64,000 nt of DNA, taken from Drosophila persimilis (lineage: Eukaryota > Arthropoda > Insecta > Diptera > Drosophilidae). The translations under genes and the position numbers were made by a program. The stretch is taken from the NCBI RefSeq assembly GCF_003286085.1, contig NW_020825288.1, positions 4,898,001-4,962,000 of the forward strand, read 5' to 3'. The first letter of the stretch is position 1; each line of letters starts with the position of its first letter. This document shows, in pieces, positions 26,472-39,300 of this stretch. The notes under the pieces were generated by a model, which saw only the letters and a list, made by a program, of their open reading frames with translations, had not been told where the DNA came from and made no database searches.

Positions 26472-29400
26472 GTGAGTGTTTATTAACTTTTACCGCATAA
26501 CATTCGAGTGGGCCTCAACCATTTACAAGTATAATATCGTACATATACGATGCAATGACAATGACAGGCCAGAAACCGGGAACAGTGATGATCGGGCAAG
26601 AATTCTGTTTTTTTTTTTTTACTCAATCGATGGCTAGACAGGGATCGGAGTTTTATTTCCTGTTCCGTGTAACCTTGAGATTAACAGAAGTATTTTGGGG
26701 AATTTTCGGGGATGTTATTTCATTGGTCATTCATTTAGGAATTCCTGCAGAATTTGTAAAGTCAGAGCTAATTAAAAAAATCTTTAGGGCATATTATTCG
26801 TGTGAAAATTAGGACCTCTTTTGAAGGAATTTCTTCTTAACATATTTGTATCATTAAAAGAAAATTATCTACACATTTTATAAATTCTTTATAGACAATC
26901 CATAAAAAAGATTATTAACACGAGGTCTTGGAACTTTGCTTGAATTTTCTGAATATTCAAGACCATCCAAGCTCCTGCCATTCTTCACTCGAAGCCATTA
27001 AATAGCTTGATTTTTATAGAGTCGAAGAGTTATAGAGCGTTTTTCGTCTTCTGAAGGACCCTGAAAGAACTTTTGCACAAACCCTTTGAAGATTTATTAT
27101 AGTCTTCACCCATAAATTAGCCATAACATTTAGACGCAACTTAACCCTTTCTGAGATACTTACTCGTAAAACCATCTCCCACTAGTCACAGGCATTCGCA
27201 TTTAGATTGTAATTGTGAGTGCTCCCATGGCATTTACATTTAATGCCATTAAGTTGCATTTCGCCCGGCCCGGCCTGGCCTGGCCTGGCCTGTCTTTTAT
27301 GCTGCATCTGGAAACCCTTAATTAAAACCGAGCGAACACAAGTCTGGCAATTAAAATAATTAAGCCCAGATGTGGTGTGAAATCCACAATGCAACGTGTC
27401 AAAATCCGTATCTACTAGAAGAACAGGAATGGCACTGGCACTGGCACTCTCATACGAGTGAGACTGGGAAGGGAACTGAGACTGAGACTGAACTGAACTG
27501 AGAAGAGTGGACCTGGTGGTGATGACGATCAGTAGTGCATCAAAGAAAGGCCAACAAACGACCAAGACCACCGGCTGAAATGATGCATTGAATGTCAGCT
27601 ACTGTCTGGGATATGCTAGGGTTCCTCCACAGACAGATGCCCTGGACGTGGATGTGGACGTGGACATGACCATGGAGTTGGTATTTAAATTTGTCCGCAA
27701 TTATTGCCCAGGCCTGACTAGGGCTGGGCCAGGGAGTTGGCATCATCGTCATGATGACATGACAGTTACAACACACACACTCCACAACCACTCATGCAGT
27801 AGCAGTAGCAGTAGCCTTCAGTGGCCGGCCTTCTGCCTGCCTGCCTGCCTCTGGCAGCTATTCATTTACGCAGCCTGCCAGTCGCTGTTGATTAGACGAA
27901 GCGTGCGCTTTAATTGCCGCCAAATGGGCAAAAAGAAAATCTTCAACACGCTCTCAGGCTGGATCCCTAGATGGTTCCCTGAGTTTGACTCTGGCTCTGA
28001 CTCCGGCTCTGCCTTTGGCTTTGCAATTTGTCAAGTGCATTTAATATTTGTTGCTGCTGCTGCTGCTGGAAAACAATTTGCGTTTTGTTTGTCCAGCTTG
28101 TTTGTTGCAGTTAGCGTTGATTAGCCTCTGCTCAAGACCCTCTACTACAGCAATTACGGGGCAAACAACATCAAATGCCACAACATCTGGTGTGCCTTAG
28201 AGCCAAAGCCCGGCCAACAAATCGTTCGACCGGCCACACCCCACACGGTGTCAGCAAAGCAATTTGAAATGTGTGTCTGTCCGGGCAACTTGTCTAGGGA
28301 TGGGACCCGGACCCCACACCGCATTTGGGCGTTCATTGTGCTGTGAAATTGATATATTTAATTTGACATTTGGCGCAAGTCCAACTACCAATGGATTTCC
28401 AACTTTTATGATAGTTTTTCTAGTAAATTACTTTTGCGGCTGGACAATAATCAGCGACTGCCCGGCCGGTCGGCCGGTCGGCTGGCTAATCAAGTTGTCG
28501 TCAAAGAAATCGCACAAATGGATTCTAAGTAGAGATATAGAGAGATCTCCTCGAGGCAGCAGCAGTCACCGCTTCCGTTTCAGTTTATCCAAGAAAATTG
28601 ATGGATGATGGGTTGATGGATAGCCGCAAGAATTGTCAATTGCCGGGCAATCTACAGAGCCACGCCAAGACACCACGCCACTCCACTCTCCCCAGTTCTA
28701 AGAGCATAAATCTCATTTGGGTTAACAGTTCTGTGTGTTTCTGGCCTTTTGTGGTGTTGCTTTTCGGTGTGCCAAATTTCCATTTTTGTTTATTTTACGA
28801 TTGTCAACTTTTGGGTCAGTTGATACAACGGTCTTACGTCTGTCCCCAGAAGATTGTCTGTTTGCCCCGGCAATTAGCAAAGATTTATCCAACAATGGCC
28901 TGGCAGATGGGAAGTAACATAACTGTTCAGATTTTCAGATTTCGGTGTGGAAATTATTTTGCATTTTGCCTTCGTTTTTGGCTTTTTGGCACCTTTTTGG
29001 GTTAATCTTGCGCTCCAATCTGAAAACTGGCTAAACGATAATTTATGGATAAGATACAAGAAATTAGGTTGCAAAATTATTAAAGGAAATTGGCTTCTGG
29101 CTGATGATATCATTTGATGGATAAAACTTTCTACAAATCGGATTTCCCTCGTTGGGTGTCCGAGGCGGAATCTATAGCGGAATCTTTAGTACAGATTATC
29201 CCACACTTTCCGTAGTAATATTCATGATAATTCATGGGATATACGTATACGTATACGCCCTGACCAATCACATGGAGATCGTTACCATCTATCTAGAGTC
29301 TGGCTAATAACAAGGCATTGGCATCGGCACCGGCGCCGGCCCCGGCACACTCTCCTCCAAATTGAGGCTGTCCATCAAAATCCGAGTCGTGTGGAGATGG

Positions 29401-32400
29401 ATACTCGATTCGAGCTTGTTTCCACCACTTGATTGGTGGCTTCGCTTTCGTTCGGACTCCGACTCTGACTCTGACTCTGACATGCAGTTTGGCTAATTCA
29501 TCCAGAAGTGCTGCCCGAAATAATTTGCGATTGTGTGAAAGTATTTTGTTTGCAGTTTGCAGCGGTAATATTTTAATTGCGATTTAATTGAAAAATAAAA
29601 AGTTTTCGCCTGCCGCAATCGACAATCGACAATCGGCCATCGGGCATCAGCCACCGATGTGCAGCATCTGCCACACAGCTGGGGGCTGAAAATCTAAGCC
29701 AAGTTCAAAGACAGAGACACATCGGACACTGACAATTGAGAGTTTCACTTTTCACAGACAAAACGTGGCTGCACTCGAAATATCAATGAACTCCCAGAGC
29801 CACCCCAGACAGAGACAGGAGACAATGGCAGGAGTTTCCATTCCCTGTTGCCTGTTGCATGTGCCGCCCTCAGGAGGAAATCCCCACCGAAAACGAAAGA
29901 GAGATGGAAAAATGACACTTAACTTTTGGCAAACGATTCCAAGGCAGAAGCAGCCGCCGAAAATTACCAAGAAAATAATCGTTGAAGAATTTGACTTTCG
30001 CTTGTTTGGCTTTTCTTGGCCATAAATAAAAACGTCCCATCCCCTTCGCTACCCTGTCCCCCTGCCTGCCACCGCGACAGCCTAAGCCTGCGCCTGCGCC
30101 TGCGCCTCTTTTTGCCGCTTCAAAAGATTTGTGATTGTCGCCGATTAAATGCTGGAAAACGAAGCAGAGGACGAAGAGGAAAATGCTTCGGGGTGCAACG
30201 CAGACACTGAGACAGAGACTCACATGGCACGACCAAATGGCAATCGCCATCGCAATGCCAATGTCCCAGACCCAATGCCAATGCCAATGCCAGTGCCAAT
30301 GCCAATGCCAAGGCGTTTGTATTTGCTTAAACTTTGACATTTGGCAGCTGGCTTGCCGATGGATATGTGGCTGGGATCCTCATACATATTTTTGTCCGTC
30401 TGCAATGCCAATCCACAGCCAATGATAATGCCAAAAAGGAAAAGCGCCAATAGCTGGTGGTTGTCGGTGTGGTGGTGGCACGGCTGGGAAGAAAAGTAAA
30501 AGCCAATGCCAGGATGCAACCATGAGAACAGATGGACAATACGATGGTGGACTGTGAAACCAGACATGACGGACAGATGGGTGCAGTGGCCAAGACATTA
30601 TCATGGGACTGTAATTTAAGCCAAAACCATTATTTGAAGTTGATTTAGATATTACGTAGACTATTGCAACTAAATCAGAAGTCAATTGTGCGATTGTGCA
30701 GGGAAAGGCAGCGATAAGATAAAATAAACCAAACACTATTCCTTCCTAGATTCATAGAACAACGTTTCCTTTGGCAACAATCCAGGTCAAATCTTCCTTA
30801 CTCTATTCAGAGCTGCTTCCTGTTCTATCTCCAAGACTTATTGGATTTCCAGTGACCTCCTCACACCAAGGTCGCCTCAAGACCGGCAGCTCCTCCGCTT
30901 AAGTGGTAACCTCTGACTCATATCGAGGACTTCCCTGCCATAAGCTTCGTAGAGTTTCTCTCCGTCTGAGTTTCGCTTTCAAGGCCTACGTCTGATGCAC
31001 CCAAAGCCAAACAAATTTAATGACAATAATCCAATAAACGTTAAAAGCGCAAGCGAGCCGGGATCGTGACAAAAATCTGCCGTTTGGGGCACAAAAGAAA
31101 GCGCCGCAGACCTCAGACCCCGCCGGACCTAAGACCCCTTCCAGACCAAGGTGGATGTGGATGCCATTGAAAGCTGTTAACATTTTGACATTGCCTGTGT
31201 TTCAGTTCACAAATATAGGAAATCTTTAAAAAATTGAGAGAGACAGAGAGAGAGAGAAAAAATTACATTAATAGGTTGGATTTTTTCTTAAGTTAGTTGG
31301 CATTTCGATGGCGATAGGAGGGAAGGGAAGGGAGAAGCGTCACGGGAGTGTGACCGAACAACGTGCCTGGCATTTTGGGCATTTCTATTGTGTTGGCCAC
31401 ATGCATGTCCGTCTGGCACTTGGCCGCCTTTTATGAGCCAACAAACCACGAGCTCTTTCTAGCCGTACTTCTTCTTGTGCTGCTTCTACGTCTACACCCA
31501 TTCAATGGCATTTTATTATTATTTCTCTGTTACTTTTTGGTCGGACTGACCTGAATAGAAAGTGTTACAGTTCAATGTCTATGGCTATGGGTATGGCTGT
31601 GGCTTGGGCTGTGGCTCTAGCTGAGGCTTCCGCCTTCTTCACTTCGAGTTCGTTCTGTTTTAGCCGCCAGCGGAAACCACTTGTTGTCTGACGTCAGCAG
31701 TGTGCCACCACCACAGATCGAAAGTAAGAGTCGCACAGCCAGAGTTGCAGCCATCCAGCAGTTGATTAGAATGCCCGGCACTCTATCATCATCAAGACGA
31801 TTTGCATTTTGAAACTGCCAAAAGAAAGTTGCCAAAATAAAGAGACCACAACACCACCAACAGACTCTAGGAAACTGGGGGGAACATCGCACTGGCTGTG
31901 GCAGTCGCAGTCGGGCGCGTGCATTGCATAGTTAATTGTGTACATTTTTTCTGTTGCTCAGCTGGCAACCAGAATACTGACTCAAAACCAAAAAAAAAGA
32001 CAACAGCAGCATCGGTAAAGAGAAATTTTGGGTAAATTTCGATTTTCATTTGCGGAGAGGAGCGGAGAGGCTGGCGCTGCGCCGCTAAAGTGTTAAAAGT
32101 GTTTGGCCAGAAGCCAGGCCAGAAGTAGTTGTTGCTAGTTGAGTTATTTAGCTTTTGGCCATATTTAATTTCGTTATTTATAAGCAAATTTTGCGCTGCA
32201 CTGTGCTCCTTCAACTCCTCTTTACTGCTGGCTGGTGGCTTCTCCACCACACCACCTCCACTCAGCGACAAAAAACAAAAACCGCGATCGTCGACTAGGT
32301 CAACTTTCGCTAGCATGGAATGCGAAATGCAACAACTGCAGCAGCAGCAACAACAGCGACAGCGACAACAACTGCCACAACAACGACACTGTCAGCCAAT

Positions 32401-33233
32401 AATAAAGCAAGAAGTTAACAGAAGAAGAGGCCAAAAGCTGAAGCCGTGGCTAAGACTGAAACTGAAGAAAAAGAAGTGCTCTGAGTGACTGCAACTCCTC
32501 TGCGGCGACTTTGACTGCAGCTTCAGTTTCAGCTTCAGCTTCAACTTCAGCTCTTAGTTGGCTAATAATACTAGCCAAGATCTTGCCTTGGTTTTCGCCA
32601 AAGCGGCTTTCTGTGGCTCGCACTGGCTTCTTGGTTTTCGTTTCCTTTTGCTTCGTTTAAATAGTTGCAAATAAATTGTGTGGGTAGCAGTAGCAGTGGC
32701 AGTGGCGGTGGAAACTGGCAAAAGCAAGTAAATTACTTCAATGTCACCTGCTGACGATTCAAACTCCAGATAAGCGCTCAACGTCAAGACGGATACATCT
32801 GTGCACGCCGCAGATCTCCAGCTCCATCTTCATCGCCGTCTCCATCTTCGTCTCCATCTCCGTCTCAGACTGAATTTCAGACTGAATCTCCCTCTAAGTT
32901 TTCTCTTATAATGAAATTATCGCTGCATCTCATTGTTTGCTGTTGTCCCAGTGGTAAAAATTATTTATTTAGTTCTCGTTTTCACATTAAACGTTGTCAC
33001 ACTAAACTCAATTGCCTCGGATGCAGATGCAGATGCAGATGCAGCTGCTGAGATCTGTATCGTTGGGGATGATAACACGCTCCAGCCAGAAGGCAGCAAG
33101 GCTCCGCCTCTTGTACTTTAAGTGGGTTTTGGGCTCAGAGTGGAGGTGCTCTGCCGTTCTGGTGTTCTCTTCGAGTCCATTGTTGTTGCTTGCAGGCAAA
33201 TATTTAACTAATTTGCATTTGTTTGCCTTACAG
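26472..33233 (+). other. Putative first intron, part 1
   Basis: No nested gene is supported. Repeats include a GCCAAT-type minisatellite at 30272-30313 and a GA tract near 31236-31258. A Gln-rich frame starting with the ATG at 32316 (57 codons) is CAG/CAA low complexity and shows no splice or promoter support. Intron status depends on the inferred link between the 26 kb promoter and the gene at 43.9 kb. Confidence 0.4.
30272..30313. repeat. GCCAAT hexanucleotide repeat
   Basis: Six to seven units of CAATGC/CCAATG with one GTG substitution, within the putative first intron. Confidence 0.75.
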
Positions 33234-33307
33234 ATCACACACAGACAGCCCCGGACTGAGGATTGTCGATTACAACGAAGTGGAAGAAACGAGAACAAAC
33301 ATTTAAG
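33234..33307 (+). other. Candidate 74-nt 5'UTR exon
   Basis: It is bounded by a pyrimidine-rich acceptor ending TTGCCTTACAG (33233) and a consensus donor AAG|GTATGT (33308-33313). The 74 nt contain no ATG and are A/C-rich, as expected for fly leader sequence. It would fit between the first exon at 26 kb and the coding exon at 43.9 kb as an optional or constitutive leader exon. An alternative upstream acceptor (CTTGCAG at about 33195) is also available. Confidence 0.35.
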
Positions 33308-36300
33308 GTATGTGGAAAATCAAATATAGGAAAAGGTTATGTCAAGATCAAAGTTCTCGAGAACGGAATCGATGGGGAGCGATTTTATGGGCAGCATTTT
33401 TGGGGAAAATGGTAATAGCCATTTAGAGATGAAGAAATTGATAAACCAGGGCAACAACCATTTAGAGATGGAGAAACTAAGTAAAAATCGGATTGTGCGA
33501 TTTCCTGCTTCCAAAAACGAATCCACGATGGTACATTTTGAGAGCTGATGAACTTAAGTGTTAAAAATAATTACAAGAAATATTAAAAACTTCACAAAAA
33601 CTAAAAAACGGTATTTGAAAGCTGCCAACTTGATTAAAGAAAAGATTGTAGGTCAAACATGAAGCAGACCTTAGGGTACACCTACCACCCAAAAAAAAAA
33701 CCTCCCACTTGTTGATGGGTAATTATATGTGAAGAAATTAACTAAGGGAGGACTGCCAGCTTGTTAAGGAAAACCCCATAACGGCACTGCACTTTATGGC
33801 GGAATACCCTTGTCTTAACAGAATTTTCCTTGTAAGCATATAAAGTGAGAATAATGTAAGAGCCGTTCAAATATGACGTTAAAAACCGAGAACATGAAAC
33901 TTTTTATGTGGTACTGCCAAAACGCCCAGGGCAGGAAATAAAAAATCTCGAATCATTCAATTGCAACCACGAAACGGATTGCATTTGAATACTTCTTCGG
34001 TCGTAAATATTTTAACAGACCATGTACAAAGTGATAGCACCCCTGGGTAGATGCGATAAAGCAGATATGCAGTACATAGAATATATTTGCAGAAGGACCA
34101 TAAAGGAATTGTTCTATGTTTGCTGATCGTAAAAGCACCGCGTGGGTTGATTTTGTTTAAATCAAAGGTGAGTGGGTCGGAAACGAACTCTAATCTTTGG
34201 CCCGGTGATCTGCTGGCTATCTCGAAGATGTTTTATGGCAATTCAAACAAAGTGAAATTCGTTTAGGCCAAATTCCGTACAGCCTGCATGCAGGCTGCAG
34301 ATGCTGCTGATGCTGCTGATGGCAATGCTAATGCTGCCTTCTATTCTGCTCTTGGCGGTGGTTCTCCTGCCGTTTCAGCTGCATTCCAGTGCATATCATC
34401 GACCCAGTTTCGGTGGCTCCACTAACTAGGCTGATGTTTGGCTAAATAGCAAATAATTTGGCGTGGGCTGAATTTCTTCAGCTTCGGCTTCACCTGGAAA
34501 CCCCTCTCTCTCTCTCTCTCTCTCTATGATGCTCTACAATATGTGTATCTTTCACCTGACTGACGTGCAGACACTGCATAAATTAGCTGTCTATATAAAG
34601 CATTAAGATCTGTGGTATAAGAATCATGCAAGGCATAATTGTGCAATGAATATTGTTAGCCAAGAACTGGGAGCAACTCCTCTGCCTTGCAGTTGTCGTG
34701 GCAGTGGCAGTGGCAGTGCTCTGACTGTTCTGTTGCATGCATCTTGGCTCGGTTCGGTTCGGTTTGGATCGGTTCGGTTCGAGCCGTTGGCCTGTTCTAC
34801 TTTTAACATTTCTTGGCAACATTTTCGCGCTGCCTATCGGCAGATAGTCTCGTGGTCGTACCACTCGTGCGATTCCATGGCCATGGCTGAGTCAACTTTT
34901 GGCGAATAAACAGCACGCAGAGGACGGAAGGTGCCCCGGCAATGTCTTTAATATTTATTGCGTTTTAAAGACGCATTGAGAATGGAAGCAATCGGCTTGG
35001 CCGGAGGAGCAGCAGCTCCAAGTCGAACACCAGAAATGGGCAACTATGTCTGGCCATAAATCTCCGAGTGCAAATTATATAATGTGACTCGTTCTATATA
35101 TATACATAAATGTATATATTGGCCAATTGGGCTACTGACTCTCTTTTTGGTGGTTATTTATGTGTCCATAGTATCTGCAGCGCTTTTCTCTGTTTCTGTT
35201 TCTGTTTCTGGCCAAAAGGATTTCTCTTCCTCTGGCAAATGGCAAATGGCAAACACCTGAACCGGAAGTGCAGCTGAGATATTGATTCTGATTGCAGCGT
35301 CAGCGACAGCATCGGCATCGACATTGGAAAAATCACTGCCGGCAGCCAGTCGGGGCATCAACGGCAATCGAATGTGGGTAATGATGGTTAATAAATCAAA
35401 CAGCGAATTACCAGGAATTTTCCAGCAGACAGTGTCGGCGACTTTTGTCTGCAAGATTCTTGCAGTTTTCTACGCTCTACGTTTTCCACGATGCACTGGC
35501 TGCCTTCCTGTCTTGGCCAATTCCATTGGATGCCAACAAATTAGCGCAGCGTCGGCAAAAGGCGAAATCATAAGGCAGCCCCAGCACACACCGAGGCAGT
35601 CATTCAGTCAGTCCGTCATTCAGTCATCCAGTCTATCAATCAGTCCATCCATCTGGCCAACAAACAAATCCCATCTCCTTCTCCCTCTCCCTCTCCCTCT
35701 CCTTCACCGTCTCCGTCTCCTTTGAATTGTTTGCTTCTGTTTGCTTAGGCCAATGTTTGAGCAACAAACTTGTTTGTTTCTCCGTTTCCATATCTCTCTG
35801 TCTCTGTTTCTGTTCTGTTTGTTTGTTTGTTGTCTTAGCTGCCGTAAGCCGCTTTTAACCCCTTGAGTGCCAGGTATTTAAGTGCCTGCCATTCATCCTT
35901 TGGTCAACCTGTTGTACACACAAAACTTGTTGACAAACTACGAGTATTGAAAGCAGAGAAAGAGCTGGAAAAGTCAAGGAAATGCGTTGAAAAAAATATG
36001 GTTTCTAAAGGGAACAGCTAAAGAAGAAGAAGATCAATTGAGTAGAAGTGTTTTATCTGTTTAGAAAGATATATCTGCAGAAATAAAGCTCAAGTTCCGA
36101 TCCGACTGATGCTATTCCCCTGATCGTACAAGCCATCGAAAGTGTTTACCAAATCACCGATCACTGATCATTTAGCCATAACTTATCTGCCGTCTTTAAT
36201 GGGTTAATCGTATTTGTGGTCTGTCCTTTTTGTGTGTGGGGCTCCACATGTATTCAAATTGCACATTCTGTGTGCATCTTTCGCGCCAAATAGCCAAACA

Positions 36301-39300
36301 GCCACTCGGAAATGGGTTAATGGCACATTCTAATCGGCTCAGACAGGGGACAGAGAGATGCAGATACTAGATACATCCAGAGAGAGAGGAGCAATAAGAG
36401 CGAGAGCGAGAGCCAGAGCCAGAGAGATCTTAACAACTATTCGAGCATGGAAATTTATATGGCAGCCGCTCTCTGGCCAGGACAGCCACCAGACTGGTAA
36501 CAATGTGAACGCAAATTGGCTTAAATGCAAAAAGCGTCGACAATTAGCTGCGCGCAGTCGGTGGCAAGGTGGGTTGTTGCCGCTCTGGCTGGCTGCCAGG
36601 CTGCCTGGCTGGATGGTGGGTGGTGGGTGGTGGGTGGCTGGTGGCACATACAGTTTACAGTTAGTTTGCGCCATGTTGACAGTTACGTGCGCCGACAGCT
36701 TCCACCTGCCAGGTGAACAAATGTTGCATAAATTAGCCAGGAAAAACTGGAGCAGCCAATTCACATTCACATTTCGCATTGTTGCTGCTGCTGCTGCTGC
36801 TGTAGCCGCTGCTGTTGCTGGTGATGATGATGTGGCTGCCACCATTCACAGCCTTTTGTACTTGCGTAATGCATTTTCACGCAATTTATAACCGTTTTCC
36901 ACGAATTGGGTCACCTGCTGAGGCAGTGGCAGTGGCAGAGTTGCACCTGTAGCATAGAACAGCAGGTGGGCCCCCCGCCCCCGCAAAACGACATCTTCCC
37001 AAGAAATGTGTAACTCAAATATTCTTGCAATTTGCATTTGATTGAGTCGTAAATTTGCAACGCACACACACGGATACACGGATGCACAGATCCACAGATC
37101 CACGGATATGGTAGAACGAGTAGAACACTGTGGAAGTTGCTGTCGGTTAGAGGTTGGGTGGTTTCGGTCCCAGTGGATTGTAGAACAGTTAGACGGGGGC
37201 ATAAATCTTTTGACTGTGGGAGGCGCAGCGCAGCGGCAACCGCCACCGCCACCGCCACCGCCAGCGACGACCAACGACCGACGACCGACCTGATTTCCAG
37301 GTCCAGTTTTCCAACCTATCCACCTATCCACTGGATGGCTGCCTCTTCTGGATGATGATGATGATGCGACTTTGGCGTGCGCTTTTCAATTTGTTTAGAT
37401 TTTGTTTTTTTTTTTTTGTTGGTGTTTGTTCCAGCTGGTGGGTCGTTTCCTTTTTCGGGCAGGCCTCCAAGTTTTTCGGGCTTTGTCGGGATTTATGCTT
37501 AGCTGTCAGCGGTTACGGGTTTTTCATCTCTTTATGAATTTTTACTTTTACGCCAAGAATTTCCCAAAGAGAAAACCAGAGAAAGACACGTGCCAGCCCG
37601 GCTATTGAGAGTTTCGAAAACGTAGTTTATTTTTGTGTTGTTTTTTCCTGGCATTTTCTCGTTTAATTTACGTCTATGAGCGGCCGGCTTTCTTTCACTT
37701 CTGTGCGGCTGTGAGCCAGTTTTCTAGAATTTCTAATAGCCGGCCAGCAGCAGCAATAGCAATAGCAAAAGCAGCAACTAGCATTCATTATTGTTTGCTT
37801 GTAAACGCTCTTTTATTGACTCGAATTAGCGCTCAAGTAGAATTTGATGCCGCCATCGACAAAGGCAACACACACAAAATGGAAGGAAAGTCTTATGGCC
37901 AGAACGGAGCCAGAACGAAGCCAAGAACCCTAAGTGGGCTGCTAGAAAGCGAAATGTTATTGGCCACATGACACACGGCCAAAAGAACTCTGCACTCGTA
38001 CACCCCACACCTACCTTTCTCCTCTCTCTCTCTCTGTCTCTGTCGCCCTGTCTACAACTTCAGTCTTCAAGTTCTGTTTGTCACGTAGTTCAAATAAAAT
38101 GTGTTTTTATGAGACGATTAGTGCTGGGGCCCTCTTCCCTTTCCCCTTTCTCTATATCTATATCTCCATCTCTATCTCGCTGGTGCCTAAAGCATATCAA
38201 CGACTAGGCAAAAAAAAAGTGAAAAGAATGTCAAGTGTTAATTGCCCAGCTTATGGCCATATAGTCTGTCGATCTGTCTGTCTCTGTCTGTTTGGATGGT
38301 GTCTCTGATGAAGATTAAGTTGTAGCTGGAGATGTTTGCTTTTGTCTTTTATGGTCTCCAGAGTGGTGCCATCTTTATGGCCACTAAACGTAGGAAGGGG
38401 TCGCTTTGCTCCTGGAGGTACGCCTGGGTCTCTGTGTCATCGGTGTATAAATGATCATAAATGATTATGGATGGCCATAAGCGATAAGGCATCCCTCTAC
38501 ACGGATAATCATACTTAATCACTTGCCGGGATGGTGGGAAGGCCGTAAGAATTGAAATTGTAAGACAAACAAAGTAAGAGCTAAACTAAAAACAGAATAG
38601 GAACAAGCGGAAGGGAGCAGGTAAAGCTCAAAGGTCTTGTGATCTTAGGATCCCATTTAAACTATCATTAAAATAAGCTCTACCACAAATCCGAAAGAAA
38701 AGATATCAGTTCTATTGTTACACGAAGAAAATGATGTTGATTTTAGTACATAATCCATAATAGACATACGATAGAATCAATCTGTGGCATACAATGTATG
38801 TTTATGGGATTTCATTAGAGCAAACCACTAACCACTACGATCATTAAAACGGAAAAGAATTCTCTGAGTGAATTTCTGTGAAAAATGAACCGGCAATTTA
38901 TATCGAAGGAAATATTTGACAGTAGCCCAGTTGCATTAATTCCTTTGATCCCCATTCAAATGCTATCAAAGAGGAGCCAAATGATTGGAATCACTAATCA
39001 ATCATCCACATTCCTACGCCTCAACCATAGGATTTTCTACCTCTTTTTTATATGTCAACTGTCGTTCTTCATTCTTATCAAATGCATTTATCGAAAAGAG
39101 ACTTTGGCAGCGAACTCGTTTCGAGTTGCTTAAGCATTTTTGCGATACTTCTGAATGACATTATCTATAAGCTAAACAACGCAATTTGCATTGCTAAATG
39201 GTTGGATATCCCACCCAGAGACACCCTCCCTGCTCTGCCCCTCCCCCGTCTGTCTATCGTACGTAGAAGTATTTCCACCGATTCGAGGCTGAACATAACT

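Noticed and set aside
32316..32488. 57-codon Gln-rich frame inside the putative intron
   Set aside because: CAG/CAA repeat-driven; no acceptor, donor or promoter fits it.
34740..34790. GGTTCG-rich segment resembling a tRNA B box
   Set aside because: It is a GGTTC tandem repeat; no A box or cloverleaf can be drawn around it. The same holds for the GGTTCGAT-like string near 671 on the minus strand.
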